Of a DNA stretch of 5,424 nt, positions 1 to 5,424 are shown piece by piece. The first letter of the stretch is position 1; each line of letters begins with the position of its first letter. Position numbers and translations under genes: made by a program. Below the pieces are notes generated by a model. That model made no database searches, was not told the origin of the DNA, and saw only the letters and a program-made list of their open reading frames with translations. Origin of the DNA: Gammaproteobacteria bacterium (lineage in GTDB: Bacteria; Pseudomonadota; Gammaproteobacteria; Tenderiales; Tenderiaceae); the NCBI GenBank assembly GCA_027001525.1, contig JALTMR010000230.1:1-5424 (forward strand). The letters are read 5' to 3'.

Positions 1-873
1 AGCTGGAATGATGTGGAGCGTGCTGCCCAGGAAGGTGATCAGGTTGTTATCGATTTTCAAGGAAAGGTTGATGGTGAACTGTTCGAGGGTGGTGAGTCTG
101 AAGACTACTCCTTGGTATTGGGTTCCGGGCAGTTCATTGCCGGTTTTGAAGAACAGCTGATTGGCCTGAGTGGTGGTGACAGCGCGGAAGTTAAGGTGAC
201 TTTCCCTGACGACTACCAAAATGAGAAGTTGGCCGGAAAAGATGCTGTTTTTTCTGTCACCGTAAAGCGTGTGCAAGAGCCCTCCTTCCCTGCCATTGAT
301 GATCCTGAATTCATGCAGGGTTTTGGTGTCACCGACGGTGGTGTTGATGCGCTTAAAGCCGAAGTTCGCAGTAGTATGGCGCGGGAGTTGGCCCAGACGG
401 TCGCGGGAAAATTTAAGCAGCAAGTGCTTGATATCATTATGGAGGCGAATCCTGTTGAGTTGCCCCAGAGTTTGGTTGATAGTGAACTTCAACAAATGAT
501 GAACGAGACTCGCCAGAGCATGGGGATGCCACCGGCAGAGGGTGAGCAGACTATTCCTGAGGAAATTCGCACTGCTTTTGGTGAAAAGGCCAATCGCCGC
601 GTTGCACTGGGCTTGTTAATTGGTGAAATATTGAAAGAACAAGGTTTTGAGGCGGATGCCGATAAGGTTCGGGAGCGCATCGAGGCTCAGGCGTCCAGCT
701 ATGAAGACCCTGCGTCAGTGCTGGCCTGGTACTATCAGGATAAGTCCAGGCTTTCCGGAGTGGAGGCGCTGGTACTGGAGGATCAGGTTGTAGATTGGAT
801 CGCCCAGCAGTTTGATGTTGTGGAAGAGAAAAAGTCTTTCGACGATATTATGCAGAATAGTGCCCAGGCATAG
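1..873 (+). CDS. tig: Trigger factor, 3' part (N-terminus outside window)
   Basis: Trigger factor is the ribosome-associated chaperone and peptidyl-prolyl isomerase that meets nascent chains at the exit tunnel. The frame is open from base 1 (first residues SWNDVERAAQ) to a TAG stop at 871-873, giving 290 residues. The GTG at 13 is an internal valine, not a start, because the upstream codons in the same frame still match the family. Local residues ~13-92 form the FKBP-like isomerase domain (VVIDFQGKVDG, FEGG, LGSGQFIAGFE, VTFPDDY, LAGKDAVF). Residues ~93-285 are the helical C-terminal chaperone domain, with matches to E. coli such as GFGV, NRRVALGLLIGE and SYEDP. About 150 residues are missing, including the ribosome-binding domain. 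The gene lies 103 bases upstream of clpP on the same strand, as in E. coli. The identification is secure; its promoter cannot be seen. Confidence 0.96.
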   Translation, partial: SWNDVERAAQEGDQVVIDFQGKVDGELFEGGESEDYSLVLGSGQFIAGFEEQLIGLSGGDSAEVKVTFPDDYQNEKLAGKDAVFSVTVKRVQEPSFPAIDDPEFMQGFGVTDGGVDALKAEVRSSMARELAQTVAGKFKQQVLDIIMEANPVELPQSLVDSELQQMMNETRQSMGMPPAEGEQTIPEEIRTAFGEKANRRVALGLLIGEILKEQGFEADADKVRERIEAQASSYEDPASVLAWYYQDKSRLSGVEALVLEDQVVDWIAQQFDVVEEKKSFDDIMQNSAQA

Positions 874-922
874 CGTGCTGCTGTCGTAGCTTTCGGCGCC
901 GTCTTTTATGATAAATCGATTG

Positions 923-956
923 ATAGGGGGAGGGGTATTTCACCCTCCCAGCCTAT
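923..956 (+). other. Strong hairpin in the tig-clpP spacer (clpP leader)
   Basis: Bases 923-934 (ATAGGGGGAGGG) pair with 943-949 (CCCTCCC) and 952-956 (CCTAT). This gives 12 Watson-Crick pairs, a 2-base bulge (A950, G951) and an 8-base loop at 935-942. Neither strand has a T-run after the stem, so it is not a standard intrinsic terminator. It ends 6 bases before the purine-rich clpP ribosome binding site. It also buries a Shine-Dalgarno-like GGAGG at 929-933 that has no start codon at a useful distance. Possible roles are a processing or stability element between tig and clpP, a Rho-linked 3' end for tig, or a leader structure affecting clpP translation. The pairing is read directly from the bases; the role is inferred. 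Confidence 0.6.
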
Positions 957-962
957 GCTGAG

Positions 963-968
963 AAAGGG
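963..968 (+). promoter_or_regulatory. clpP ribosome binding site
   Basis: AAAGGG lies 8 bases before the ATG at 977 and supports that codon over the in-frame ATG at 992, which has no comparable purine-rich site upstream. Its match to the anti-Shine-Dalgarno sequence is moderate. Confidence 0.6.
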
Positions 969-976
969 AAAAACAG

Positions 977-1606
977 ATGCTCGATAGTAAGATGACAGGG
1001 GGTGCCGCTGATATACGTGCATCCGGCTTGGTTCCCATGGTTGTAGAACAGACCGCCAGGGGAGAGAGAGCTTACGATATTTTTTCCCGTCTGCTCAAAG
1101 AGCGCGTTATTTTCTTAACGGGCCCGGTTGAAGACCATATGGCAAATCTTATTGTCGCTCAGTTGCTCTTTTTGGAGTCTGAAAATCCAGACAAAGATAT
1201 CCATATCTATATCAATTCGCCTGGTGGTGTGGTTACCGCAGGGCTGGCAATTTACGACACGATGCAATTTATAAAGCCCGATGTCAGTACTATGTGTGTC
1301 GGGCAGGCTGCGAGCATGGGGGCTTTGCTATTGGCAGGTGGTGCGGCTGGAAAACGTTATTGTTTACCCCACTCTCGTGTCATGATTCATCAACCTTTGG
1401 GTGGGTTTCAGGGGCAGGCCTCGGATATTGATATCCACGCCAAAGAGATATTGGCAGTGCGCGAACGCCTGAATAGCATATTATCCAAGCATTCCGGGCA
1501 ACCATTGGAACGTATTCAGGCGGATACTGATCGTGATAATTTTATGAGTGGTCAGGACGCTGTTGATTATGGTTTGGTTGACGCCTTGCTCTCGGAGCGT
1601 GGTTAA
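977..1606 (+). CDS. clpP: ATP-dependent Clp protease proteolytic subunit
   Basis: ClpP is the cytoplasmic serine peptidase that forms a two-ring tetradecamer chamber and degrades proteins unfolded and delivered by ClpX or ClpA. The product is 209 residues, against 207 in E. coli. The catalytic triad is Ser113 (in GQAASMGA), His138 (in MIHQPLGG) and Asp187 (in DTDRDNF), each shifted by two from E. coli precursor numbering (111/136/185). The oxyanion/strand motif INSPGG is at 79-84. Residues 1-16 align with the E. coli propeptide and are unlike it in sequence, so the mature chain probably begins near Gly17 (GLVPMVVEQ). The Asp-Thr-Met-Gln-Phe-Ile-Lys-Pro segment at 94-101 and the C-terminal [11 protein letters not shown] complete a full-length canonical ClpP. 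clpX follows 64 bases downstream, consistent with co-transcription. There is no sign of truncation or inactivation. Confidence 0.98.
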   Translation: MLDSKMTGGAADIRASGLVPMVVEQTARGERAYDIFSRLLKERVIFLTGPVEDHMANLIVAQLLFLESENPDKDIHIYINSPGGVVTAGLAIYDTMQFIKPDVSTMCVGQAASMGALLLAGGAAGKRYCLPHSRVMIHQPLGGFQGQASDIDIHAKEILAVRERLNSILSKHSGQPLERIQADTDRDNFMSGQDAVDYGLVDALLSERG

Positions 1607-1607
1607 T

Positions 1608-1629
1608 CTGCTTTGCTGGCTCAAAGCGG
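1608..1629 (+). other. Small hairpin in the clpP-clpX spacer
   Basis: CTGCTTTG (1608-1615) pairs with CAAAGCGG (1622-1629) around a 6-base loop, giving 8 pairs including one G-T wobble. It starts two bases after the clpP stop codon. The sequence that follows (TTTGAATAG) is not a real T-run, so at most it is a weak attenuator or a 3'-end stability element within a clpP-clpX transcript. It could also be chance. Confidence 0.3.
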
Positions 1630-1659
1630 TTTGAATAGAAAATACTCGATAGTTATTGC

Positions 1660-1664
1660 GAGGA
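1660..1664 (+). promoter_or_regulatory. clpX ribosome binding site
   Basis: GAGGA sits 6 bases before the ATG at 1671. This decides the start: an in-frame TTG at 1656 would overlap the site, has no Shine-Dalgarno upstream, and would add five residues not found in the family. Confidence 0.8.
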
Positions 1665-1670
1665 AAAGGC

Positions 1671-2948
1671 ATGAGTGACGATAAAAACGGTGTCGGCGAG
1701 GAGGGCAAAAAGCTGCTTTATTGCTCTTTTTGCGGGAAAAGCCAGCATGAAGTGCGCAAGCTCATTGCTGGCCCTTCGGTTTTTGTGTGCGATGAGTGTG
1801 TCGAGTTATGCAACGACATTATTCGAGAAGAGTTGCAGGAAAATACCGCTGTCGGTAAAGACAAAAAGCTACCTACCCCGCGTGAGATCAATGCCATACT
1901 CGACGAGTATGTGGTGGGGCAGGCGAGAGCAAAGAAGGTGTTGTCTGTTGCCGTGTATAACCACTATAAGCGGCTGGAGGTCGGTCTAAAGAAAGACGAT
2001 GTCGAACTGTCCAAGAGTAATATTTTGCTTATCGGTCCCACGGGTAGCGGTAAAACGCTATTGGCAGAAACCTTGGCTCGCCTTCTTGATGTTCCCTTTA
2101 CCATTGCGGATGCAACGACATTGACCGAAGCAGGTTATGTCGGTGAGGACGTTGAGAATATCATCCAAAAACTGCTACAAAAGTGTGATTACGATGTGGA
2201 CAAGGCTCAGACCGGTATTGTCTACATTGATGAGATCGATAAGATTTCCCGCAAGTCGGATAACCCCTCCATTACTCGTGATGTTTCTGGCGAGGGGGTG
2301 CAGCAAGCGCTTCTCAAGTTAATTGAAGGTACGGTTGCCTCTGTTCCGCCACAAGGTGGCCGAAAGCATCCGCAGCAGGAGTTTTTACAGGTTGATACCT
2401 CTAATATCCTCTTTATTTGCGGGGGTGCATTCGCCGGGCTGGAGCGAATCATTCGTGACCGCTCCGAAAAGGGTGGGATTGGATTTTCCGCTGAAGTTAA
2501 GGGGCAGGATGACAAAGTGCGCGACAGCGAGGTACTTCATCAGGTCGAGCCTGAAGATCTGACGCGCTACGGCTTGATTCCGGAATTTGTTGGTCGTCTG
2601 CCAGTGGTGGCGACACTGGAAGAGCTTGATGAGGCTGCACTGATTTGTATTCTGACTGAGCCGAAGAATGCAATTACAAAGCAGTACATCAAGTTATTTG
2701 AGATGGAAGGCAGTGAAGTTGAATTCCGCGAAGATGCGCTTCGAGCTATCGCCCATAAAGCAATGGAGCGAAAGACTGGGGCACGAGGATTGCGCTCCAT
2801 TCTGGAACATGTTTTATTGGACACCATGTATGATCTGCCTTCGATGGATGATGTAGTGAAGGTGGTTATTGATGAGGGTGTGATTAAATCGACTTCTGAT
2901 CCTATCCTTATTTATGATCAGGGTGAAGCTGCGGCAGGGTCCAGTTAG
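1671..2948 (+). CDS. clpX: ATP-dependent Clp protease ATP-binding subunit ClpX
   Basis: ClpX is the hexameric AAA+ unfoldase that recognises substrates such as ssrA-tagged proteins and threads them into ClpP. From the ATG at 1671 the product is 425 residues, the usual length. The N-terminal zinc-binding domain has the four cysteines C18, C21, C40 and C43. The AAA+ module shows Walker A GPTGSGKT (122-129), Walker B ending in D187-E188, the pore-1 loop GYVG (155-158), the RKH substrate loop (231-233), a likely arginine finger R309 (in EFVGRLP) and sensor 2 R372 (in GARGLR). The ClpP-docking loop IGF is at 270-272, so this ClpX should pair with the ClpP encoded just upstream. The last ten residues ([10 protein letters not shown]) are a variable tail. 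All functional residues I looked for are present. A hairpin follows 16 bases after the stop codon, separating clpX from lon. Confidence 0.98.
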   Translation: MSDDKNGVGEEGKKLLYCSFCGKSQHEVRKLIAGPSVFVCDECVELCNDIIREELQENTAVGKDKKLPTPREINAILDEYVVGQARAKKVLSVAVYNHYKRLEVGLKKDDVELSKSNILLIGPTGSGKTLLAETLARLLDVPFTIADATTLTEAGYVGEDVENIIQKLLQKCDYDVDKAQTGIVYIDEIDKISRKSDNPSITRDVSGEGVQQALLKLIEGTVASVPPQGGRKHPQQEFLQVDTSNILFICGGAFAGLERIIRDRSEKGGIGFSAEVKGQDDKVRDSEVLHQVEPEDLTRYGLIPEFVGRLPVVATLEELDEAALICILTEPKNAITKQYIKLFEMEGSEVEFREDALRAIAHKAMERKTGARGLRSILEHVLLDTMYDLPSMDDVVKVVIDEGVIKSTSDPILIYDQGEAAAGSS

Positions 2949-2964
2949 GTATTGATTTTCTCTC

Positions 2965-2994
2965 TTGAGGGAGGCAATTCATTGCCTCCCTTGA
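2965..2994 (+). terminator. Terminator-like hairpin after clpX
   Basis: AGGGAGGCAA (2968-2977) pairs with TTGCCTCCCT (2982-2991) around the tetraloop TTCA. Two wobble pairs and one A-T pair extend the stem to 2965/2994. A 10-bp GC-rich stem 16 bases after the clpX stop is typical of an intrinsic terminator. However, the sequence after it (TGAAATTCATTTC) has only scattered Ts, so termination is probably partial. The 3' arm runs into the -35-like CCCTTGAAA of the candidate lon promoter. Confidence 0.55.
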
Positions 2995-3016
2995 AATTCA
3001 TTTCAGTGACCATATA
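2988..3016 (+). promoter_or_regulatory. Candidate heat-shock (sigma-32) promoter for lon
   Basis: CCCTTGAAA at 2988-2996 matches the core of the sigma-32 -35 element (CCCTTGAA). GACCATATA at 3008-3016 matches 7 of 9 positions of the -10 element CCCCATNTA. The gap is 11-12 bases, at or just under the short end of the usual range. The start of transcription would be near 3022-3025, leaving a leader of about 108 bases before lon. In E. coli lon is a known sigma-32 gene, which makes the location plausible. The assignment rests on motif matching only. No equally good heat-shock motif was seen before clpP. Confidence 0.5.
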
Positions 3017-3040
3017 TCACCCCTAGTGATATTGAAATGA
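2998..3040 (+). repeat. Nested inverted repeat over the lon promoter
   Basis: TCATTTCA (2998-3005) is the exact reverse complement of TGAAATGA (3033-3040). ATATCAC (3014-3020) is the exact reverse complement of GTGATAT (3026-3032), with a CCCTA loop. The right arm is one continuous 15-base stretch, while the left arm is split by the 8 bases GTGACCAT. The left outer arm falls between the -35 and -10 of the sigma-32-like promoter and the left inner arm overlaps its -10. The centre, near 3023, is where transcription should begin. This could be an operator for a dimeric regulator, or a second stem-loop in read-through RNA from clpX. It does not match the CIRCE heat-shock operator. Confidence 0.5.
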
Positions 3041-3052
3041 GCGTCAGGGATA

Positions 3053-3107
3053 TTTCTTATATTCCGTTTTTCCTCTTGATCTCCTTTCAGTCGTTTTTCT
3101 ACCTGCC
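3053..3107 (+). other. Pyrimidine-rich lon leader
   Basis: About 45 of these 55 bases are C or T, and the octamer CGTTTTTC occurs twice (3065-3072 and 3092-3099). A U-rich single-stranded leader upstream of a start codon could help ribosomal protein S1 engage the mRNA or bind an RNA chaperone such as Hfq. No stem precedes the T-runs closely enough to make them terminators. The composition is observed; any role is inferred. Confidence 0.4.
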
Positions 3108-3117
3108 TTAATATTGC

Positions 3118-3122
3118 GAGGT
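3118..3122 (+). promoter_or_regulatory. lon ribosome binding site
   Basis: GAGGT matches the anti-Shine-Dalgarno sequence and lies 9 bases before the ATG at 3132, somewhat far but workable. A TTG two codons upstream (3126) is too close to the site to be preferred. The site lies at the end of a 10-base sequence that also precedes clpX. Confidence 0.65.
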
Positions 3123-3131
3123 TGTTTGAAC

Positions 3132-5424
3132 ATGCAAGACGATAGCCATGAATCAGACTTGGGTTTTGTTAGCACGAAGCCCGTTCCCGTCTTGCCGCTC
3201 AGAGATGTGGTTGTTTACCCTCACATGGTGATTCCTTTGTTTGTGGGCAGGCAGAAATCGATCCGGGCGCTTGAAGCTGCGATGGAGGTTGATAAGCAGA
3301 TACTGCTGGCAGCGCAGCGCAGCGCCTCTAACGATGATCCTCGCCAGGATGATATCTATCAGGTAGGCACTCTCGCGAATATCTTGCAGTTGCTGAAATT
3401 GCCGGATGGCACGATTAAAGTGCTTGTGGAGGGGATTAAAAGAGCAGAAATCAAACAGTACATCGAACGGGGCGACTACCACGTGGTGGAGTTTGAGCCC
3501 TTGTCCAGCAGGGTGTTGGATGACAAAGAATCTGATGTGTTGATGCGTTCACTGTTAGGTCAGTTTGATCAATACGTAAAACTGAATAGCAAGGTGCCGC
3601 CCGAGATATTGTCAACGCTGTCAGGGATAGAGGACAGTAGTCGCCTGGTAGATACCATTGCGGCGCATATGTCTCTGAAAATTGAAGAGAAGCAAAGCGT
3701 ACTGGAAATTGTGGATGTGCGCGAACGGATGGAAAAAATGATGTCTCTGATGGAGTCAGAGATTGATCTGTTGCAGGTGGAAAAACGTATTCGTGGTCGC
3801 GTTAAGAAGCAGATGGAAAAAAGCCAGCGCGAATACTATTTGAACGAACAGATGAAGGCGATTCAAAAAGAGTTGGGGGATATGGATGATGTTCCCAATG
3901 AAATTGAAGAGTTGGCAGAAAAAATTGAAAACGCAGGTATGGCCAAGGAAGCAAAGGATAAAGCCAATGCAGAGCTAGGTAAATTAAAGATGATGTCTCC
4001 CATGTCTGCGGAGGCTTCTGTGGTGCGTAACTACATTGACTGGATGGTTAATGTGCCGTGGAAAAAGCGCAGCAAGGTTAAACGTGATCTTGTGCAGGCA
4101 CAGGCTGTGCTTGACGAAGACCATTACGGTTTGGAGAAGGTAAAAGAGCGAATTCTTGAGTATCTTGCCGTCCAGCAGCGCGTGAGAAAACTGAAGGGGC
4201 CTGTGTTGTGTCTGGTTGGTCCGCCAGGGGTTGGTAAAACTTCGTTAGGCCGATCCATTGCCAGAGCAACCAATCGAAAATTTGTGCGCATGTCCCTCGG
4301 GGGCGTGCGGGATGAGGCAGAGATCAGGGGGCATAGGCGAACCTATATCGGTTCGATGCCTGGTAAGATCATTCAAAACATATCGAAAGTCGGTACACGC
4401 AATCCGCTGTTTTTGCTGGATGAAATAGACAAGATGTCGACGGACTTTCGGGGTGACCCTTCTTCTGCACTTTTGGAGGTGCTGGATCCTGAGCAGAACA
4501 ACACGTTTGCGGACCACTACCTGGAAGTTGATTACGATCTGTCAGATGTGATGTTTGTTGCTACGGCGAATAGCTTGAATATTCCCGGGCCACTGCTTGA
4601 TCGTATGGAAGTAATTCGTCTGTCGGGTTATACCGAAGACGAGAAAATCAACATCGCTCAGCGCTATCTTATCCCGAAGCAGATAAAAGCAAATGGTTTG
4701 AAAGTATCGGAAGTGTCGATCGCCGTGGAGGTGGTTCAGGACATTATTCGCTACTACACCAGAGAGGCCGGGGTGCGAGGGCTTGAACGTGAGATTGCCA
4801 AAATCTGCCGCAAGGTGGTCAAGCAGCTCCTGCTGGAAGGGAAGGGGGCCGAAAAGGTATTTGTTACCTCAGACGTTCTTGAACCCTATCTTGGCGTAAA
4901 GCGCTTCAGGTATGGGCGAGCGGAAGAGAGTGACCAAATTGGGCAGGTGACCGGTCTTGCCTGGACCGAAGTGGGCGGTGACCTGCTTACCATTGAATCT
5001 GCCGTCGTTCCGGGCAAGGGCAAGCTGACAATTACCGGCCAGTTGGGTGATGTCATGCAGGAGTCAGTGCAGGCGGCGATGACGGTGGTGCGCAGTCGCA
5101 TCAACCTGCTGGGTATTGAGCCCGAGTTTTATCAAAAAAATGATGTCCATATTCACGTCCCCGAAGGTGCTATTCCGAAGGATGGCCCCAGCGCGGGCAT
5201 CGGTATGTGCACCGCTCTGGTTTCGGCGCTGACATCCATTCCCGTGAGGTCTGATGTCGCCATGACGGGGGAGATCACTCTGCGAGGAGAGGTGCTCCCC
5301 ATCGGGGGGCTTAAGGAGAAATTGCTGGCCGCCCACCGAGGAGGAATTAAAACGGTGTTAATTCCCCATGACAACGAGCGGGACTTGACTGATATTCCTG
5401 ACAATATCAAAGCCCAGCTCGATA
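3132..5424 (+). CDS. lon: ATP-dependent Lon protease, 3' end outside window
   Basis: Lon is the cytoplasmic homohexameric AAA+ serine protease that removes misfolded proteins and short-lived regulators. From ATG 3132 the frame is open for 764 codons to the window edge without a stop. E. coli Lon has 784 residues and this chain runs 7-8 residues longer by alignment, so roughly 25-35 C-terminal residues are missing. The substrate-binding N-domain begins at [16 protein letters not shown] (17-32). A long helical segment spans ~210-260 ([20 protein letters not shown]). The AAA+ module has Walker A GPPGVGKT (363-370), pore-loop Y405, Walker B D430-E431, arginine finger R491 and sensor 2 R549. The protease domain carries the Ser-Lys dyad S687 (in KDGPSAG) and K730 (in GGLKEK), with D684 beside the serine. 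The two cysteines of the E. coli redox switch (617, 691) are V625 and A699 here. A candidate heat-shock promoter lies upstream. I translated the frame in full and found no frameshift. Confidence 0.97.
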   Translation, partial: MQDDSHESDLGFVSTKPVPVLPLRDVVVYPHMVIPLFVGRQKSIRALEAAMEVDKQILLAAQRSASNDDPRQDDIYQVGTLANILQLLKLPDGTIKVLVEGIKRAEIKQYIERGDYHVVEFEPLSSRVLDDKESDVLMRSLLGQFDQYVKLNSKVPPEILSTLSGIEDSSRLVDTIAAHMSLKIEEKQSVLEIVDVRERMEKMMSLMESEIDLLQVEKRIRGRVKKQMEKSQREYYLNEQMKAIQKELGDMDDVPNEIEELAEKIENAGMAKEAKDKANAELGKLKMMSPMSAEASVVRNYIDWMVNVPWKKRSKVKRDLVQAQAVLDEDHYGLEKVKERILEYLAVQQRVRKLKGPVLCLVGPPGVGKTSLGRSIARATNRKFVRMSLGGVRDEAEIRGHRRTYIGSMPGKIIQNISKVGTRNPLFLLDEIDKMSTDFRGDPSSALLEVLDPEQNNTFADHYLEVDYDLSDVMFVATANSLNIPGPLLDRMEVIRLSGYTEDEKINIAQRYLIPKQIKANGLKVSEVSIAVEVVQDIIRYYTREAGVRGLEREIAKICRKVVKQLLLEGKGAEKVFVTSDVLEPYLGVKRFRYGRAEESDQIGQVTGLAWTEVGGDLLTIESAVVPGKGKLTITGQLGDVMQESVQAAMTVVRSRINLLGIEPEFYQKNDVHIHVPEGAIPKDGPSAGIGMCTALVSALTSIPVRSDVAMTGEITLRGEVLPIGGLKEKLLAAHRGGIKTVLIPHDNERDLTDIPDNIKAQLD

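Noticed and set aside
13..15. GTG at 13 as the start codon of a 286-residue protein
   Set aside because: The four upstream codons in frame (SWND) continue the trigger factor match and no start is needed; the gene simply enters from outside the window.
907..912. TATGAT as a sigma-70 -10 element for a clpP promoter
   Set aside because: It matches TATAAT at five of six positions, but no -35-like hexamer lies at 16-18 bases upstream; a promoter here is possible but not supported.
926..968. G-quadruplex in the clpP leader
   Set aside because: Only two adjacent G-runs plus one at 966-968 are present; four runs are needed, and the first two are better explained by pairing with the C-runs at 943-949.
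1656..1658. TTG at 1656 as the clpX start
   Set aside because: It overlaps the Shine-Dalgarno used by ATG 1671, and its five extra residues do not belong to the family.
1631..1659. TTGAAT and TATTGC 17 bases apart as a clpX promoter
   Set aside because: The -10 matches only three of six positions and transcription would start at or beyond the ribosome binding site.
3032..3063. TTGAAA with TATATT as a second lon promoter
   Set aside because: Both hexamers are good, but they are 20 bases apart, too far for a standard sigma-70 promoter, and TTGAAA is already part of the inverted repeat arm.
3153..3482. Minus-strand open frame of 109 codons inside lon
   Set aside because: It is antisense to the highly conserved Lon N-domain and has no recognisable domain; it is a shadow of lon.
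5064..5410. Overlapping minus-strand open frames in the lon protease domain
   Set aside because: Two overlapping frames of 85-90 codons lie opposite conserved Lon catalytic sequence with no family resemblance.

Overview
The window is a conserved protein quality-control locus with all genes on the + strand: the end of tig (trigger factor), complete clpP, complete clpX, and most of lon. This tig-clpP-clpX-lon order, together with protein sequences that follow the E. coli versions closely through every catalytic motif, points to a gammaproteobacterium. The moderate base composition and a ClpP that resembles Pseudomonas-type ClpP near its start suggest a marine Pseudomonadales/Cellvibrionales-like organism. 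That finer placement is a guess from recall and was not tested.

Layout: 1-873 is the FKBP-like and C-terminal domains of trigger factor, with the ribosome-binding N-terminus outside the window. 874-976 is a 103-base spacer holding a strong 12-bp hairpin just upstream of the clpP ribosome binding site. 977-1606 is clpP. 1607-1670 is a 64-base spacer with a small hairpin and the clpX ribosome binding site. 1671-2948 is clpX. 2949-3131 is the most regulatory-looking stretch: a terminator-like hairpin, a heat-shock (sigma-32)-like promoter whose -35 overlaps the hairpin's 3' arm, a nested inverted repeat across that promoter, a pyrimidine-rich leader and the lon ribosome binding site. 3132-5424 is lon, open to the window end and lacking roughly its last 25-35 residues. 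No gene-free stretch exceeds 183 bases. I saw no RNA gene, mobile element or CRISPR array.

How the genes work together: trigger factor folds nascent chains at the ribosome. ClpX unfolds tagged or damaged proteins and feeds them into the ClpP chamber. Lon is a single-chain AAA+ protease for misfolded and regulatory proteins. clpP and clpX are probably co-transcribed. lon appears to have its own stress promoter, with partial insulation from clpX.

I found no undescribed system here; the coding content is ordinary housekeeping. The points worth a second look are in the spacers (the hairpin before clpP, the promoter/inverted-repeat overlap before lon, and a 10-base identity at the clpX and lon ribosome binding sites), plus the loss in Lon of both cysteines that form the E. 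coli redox switch.
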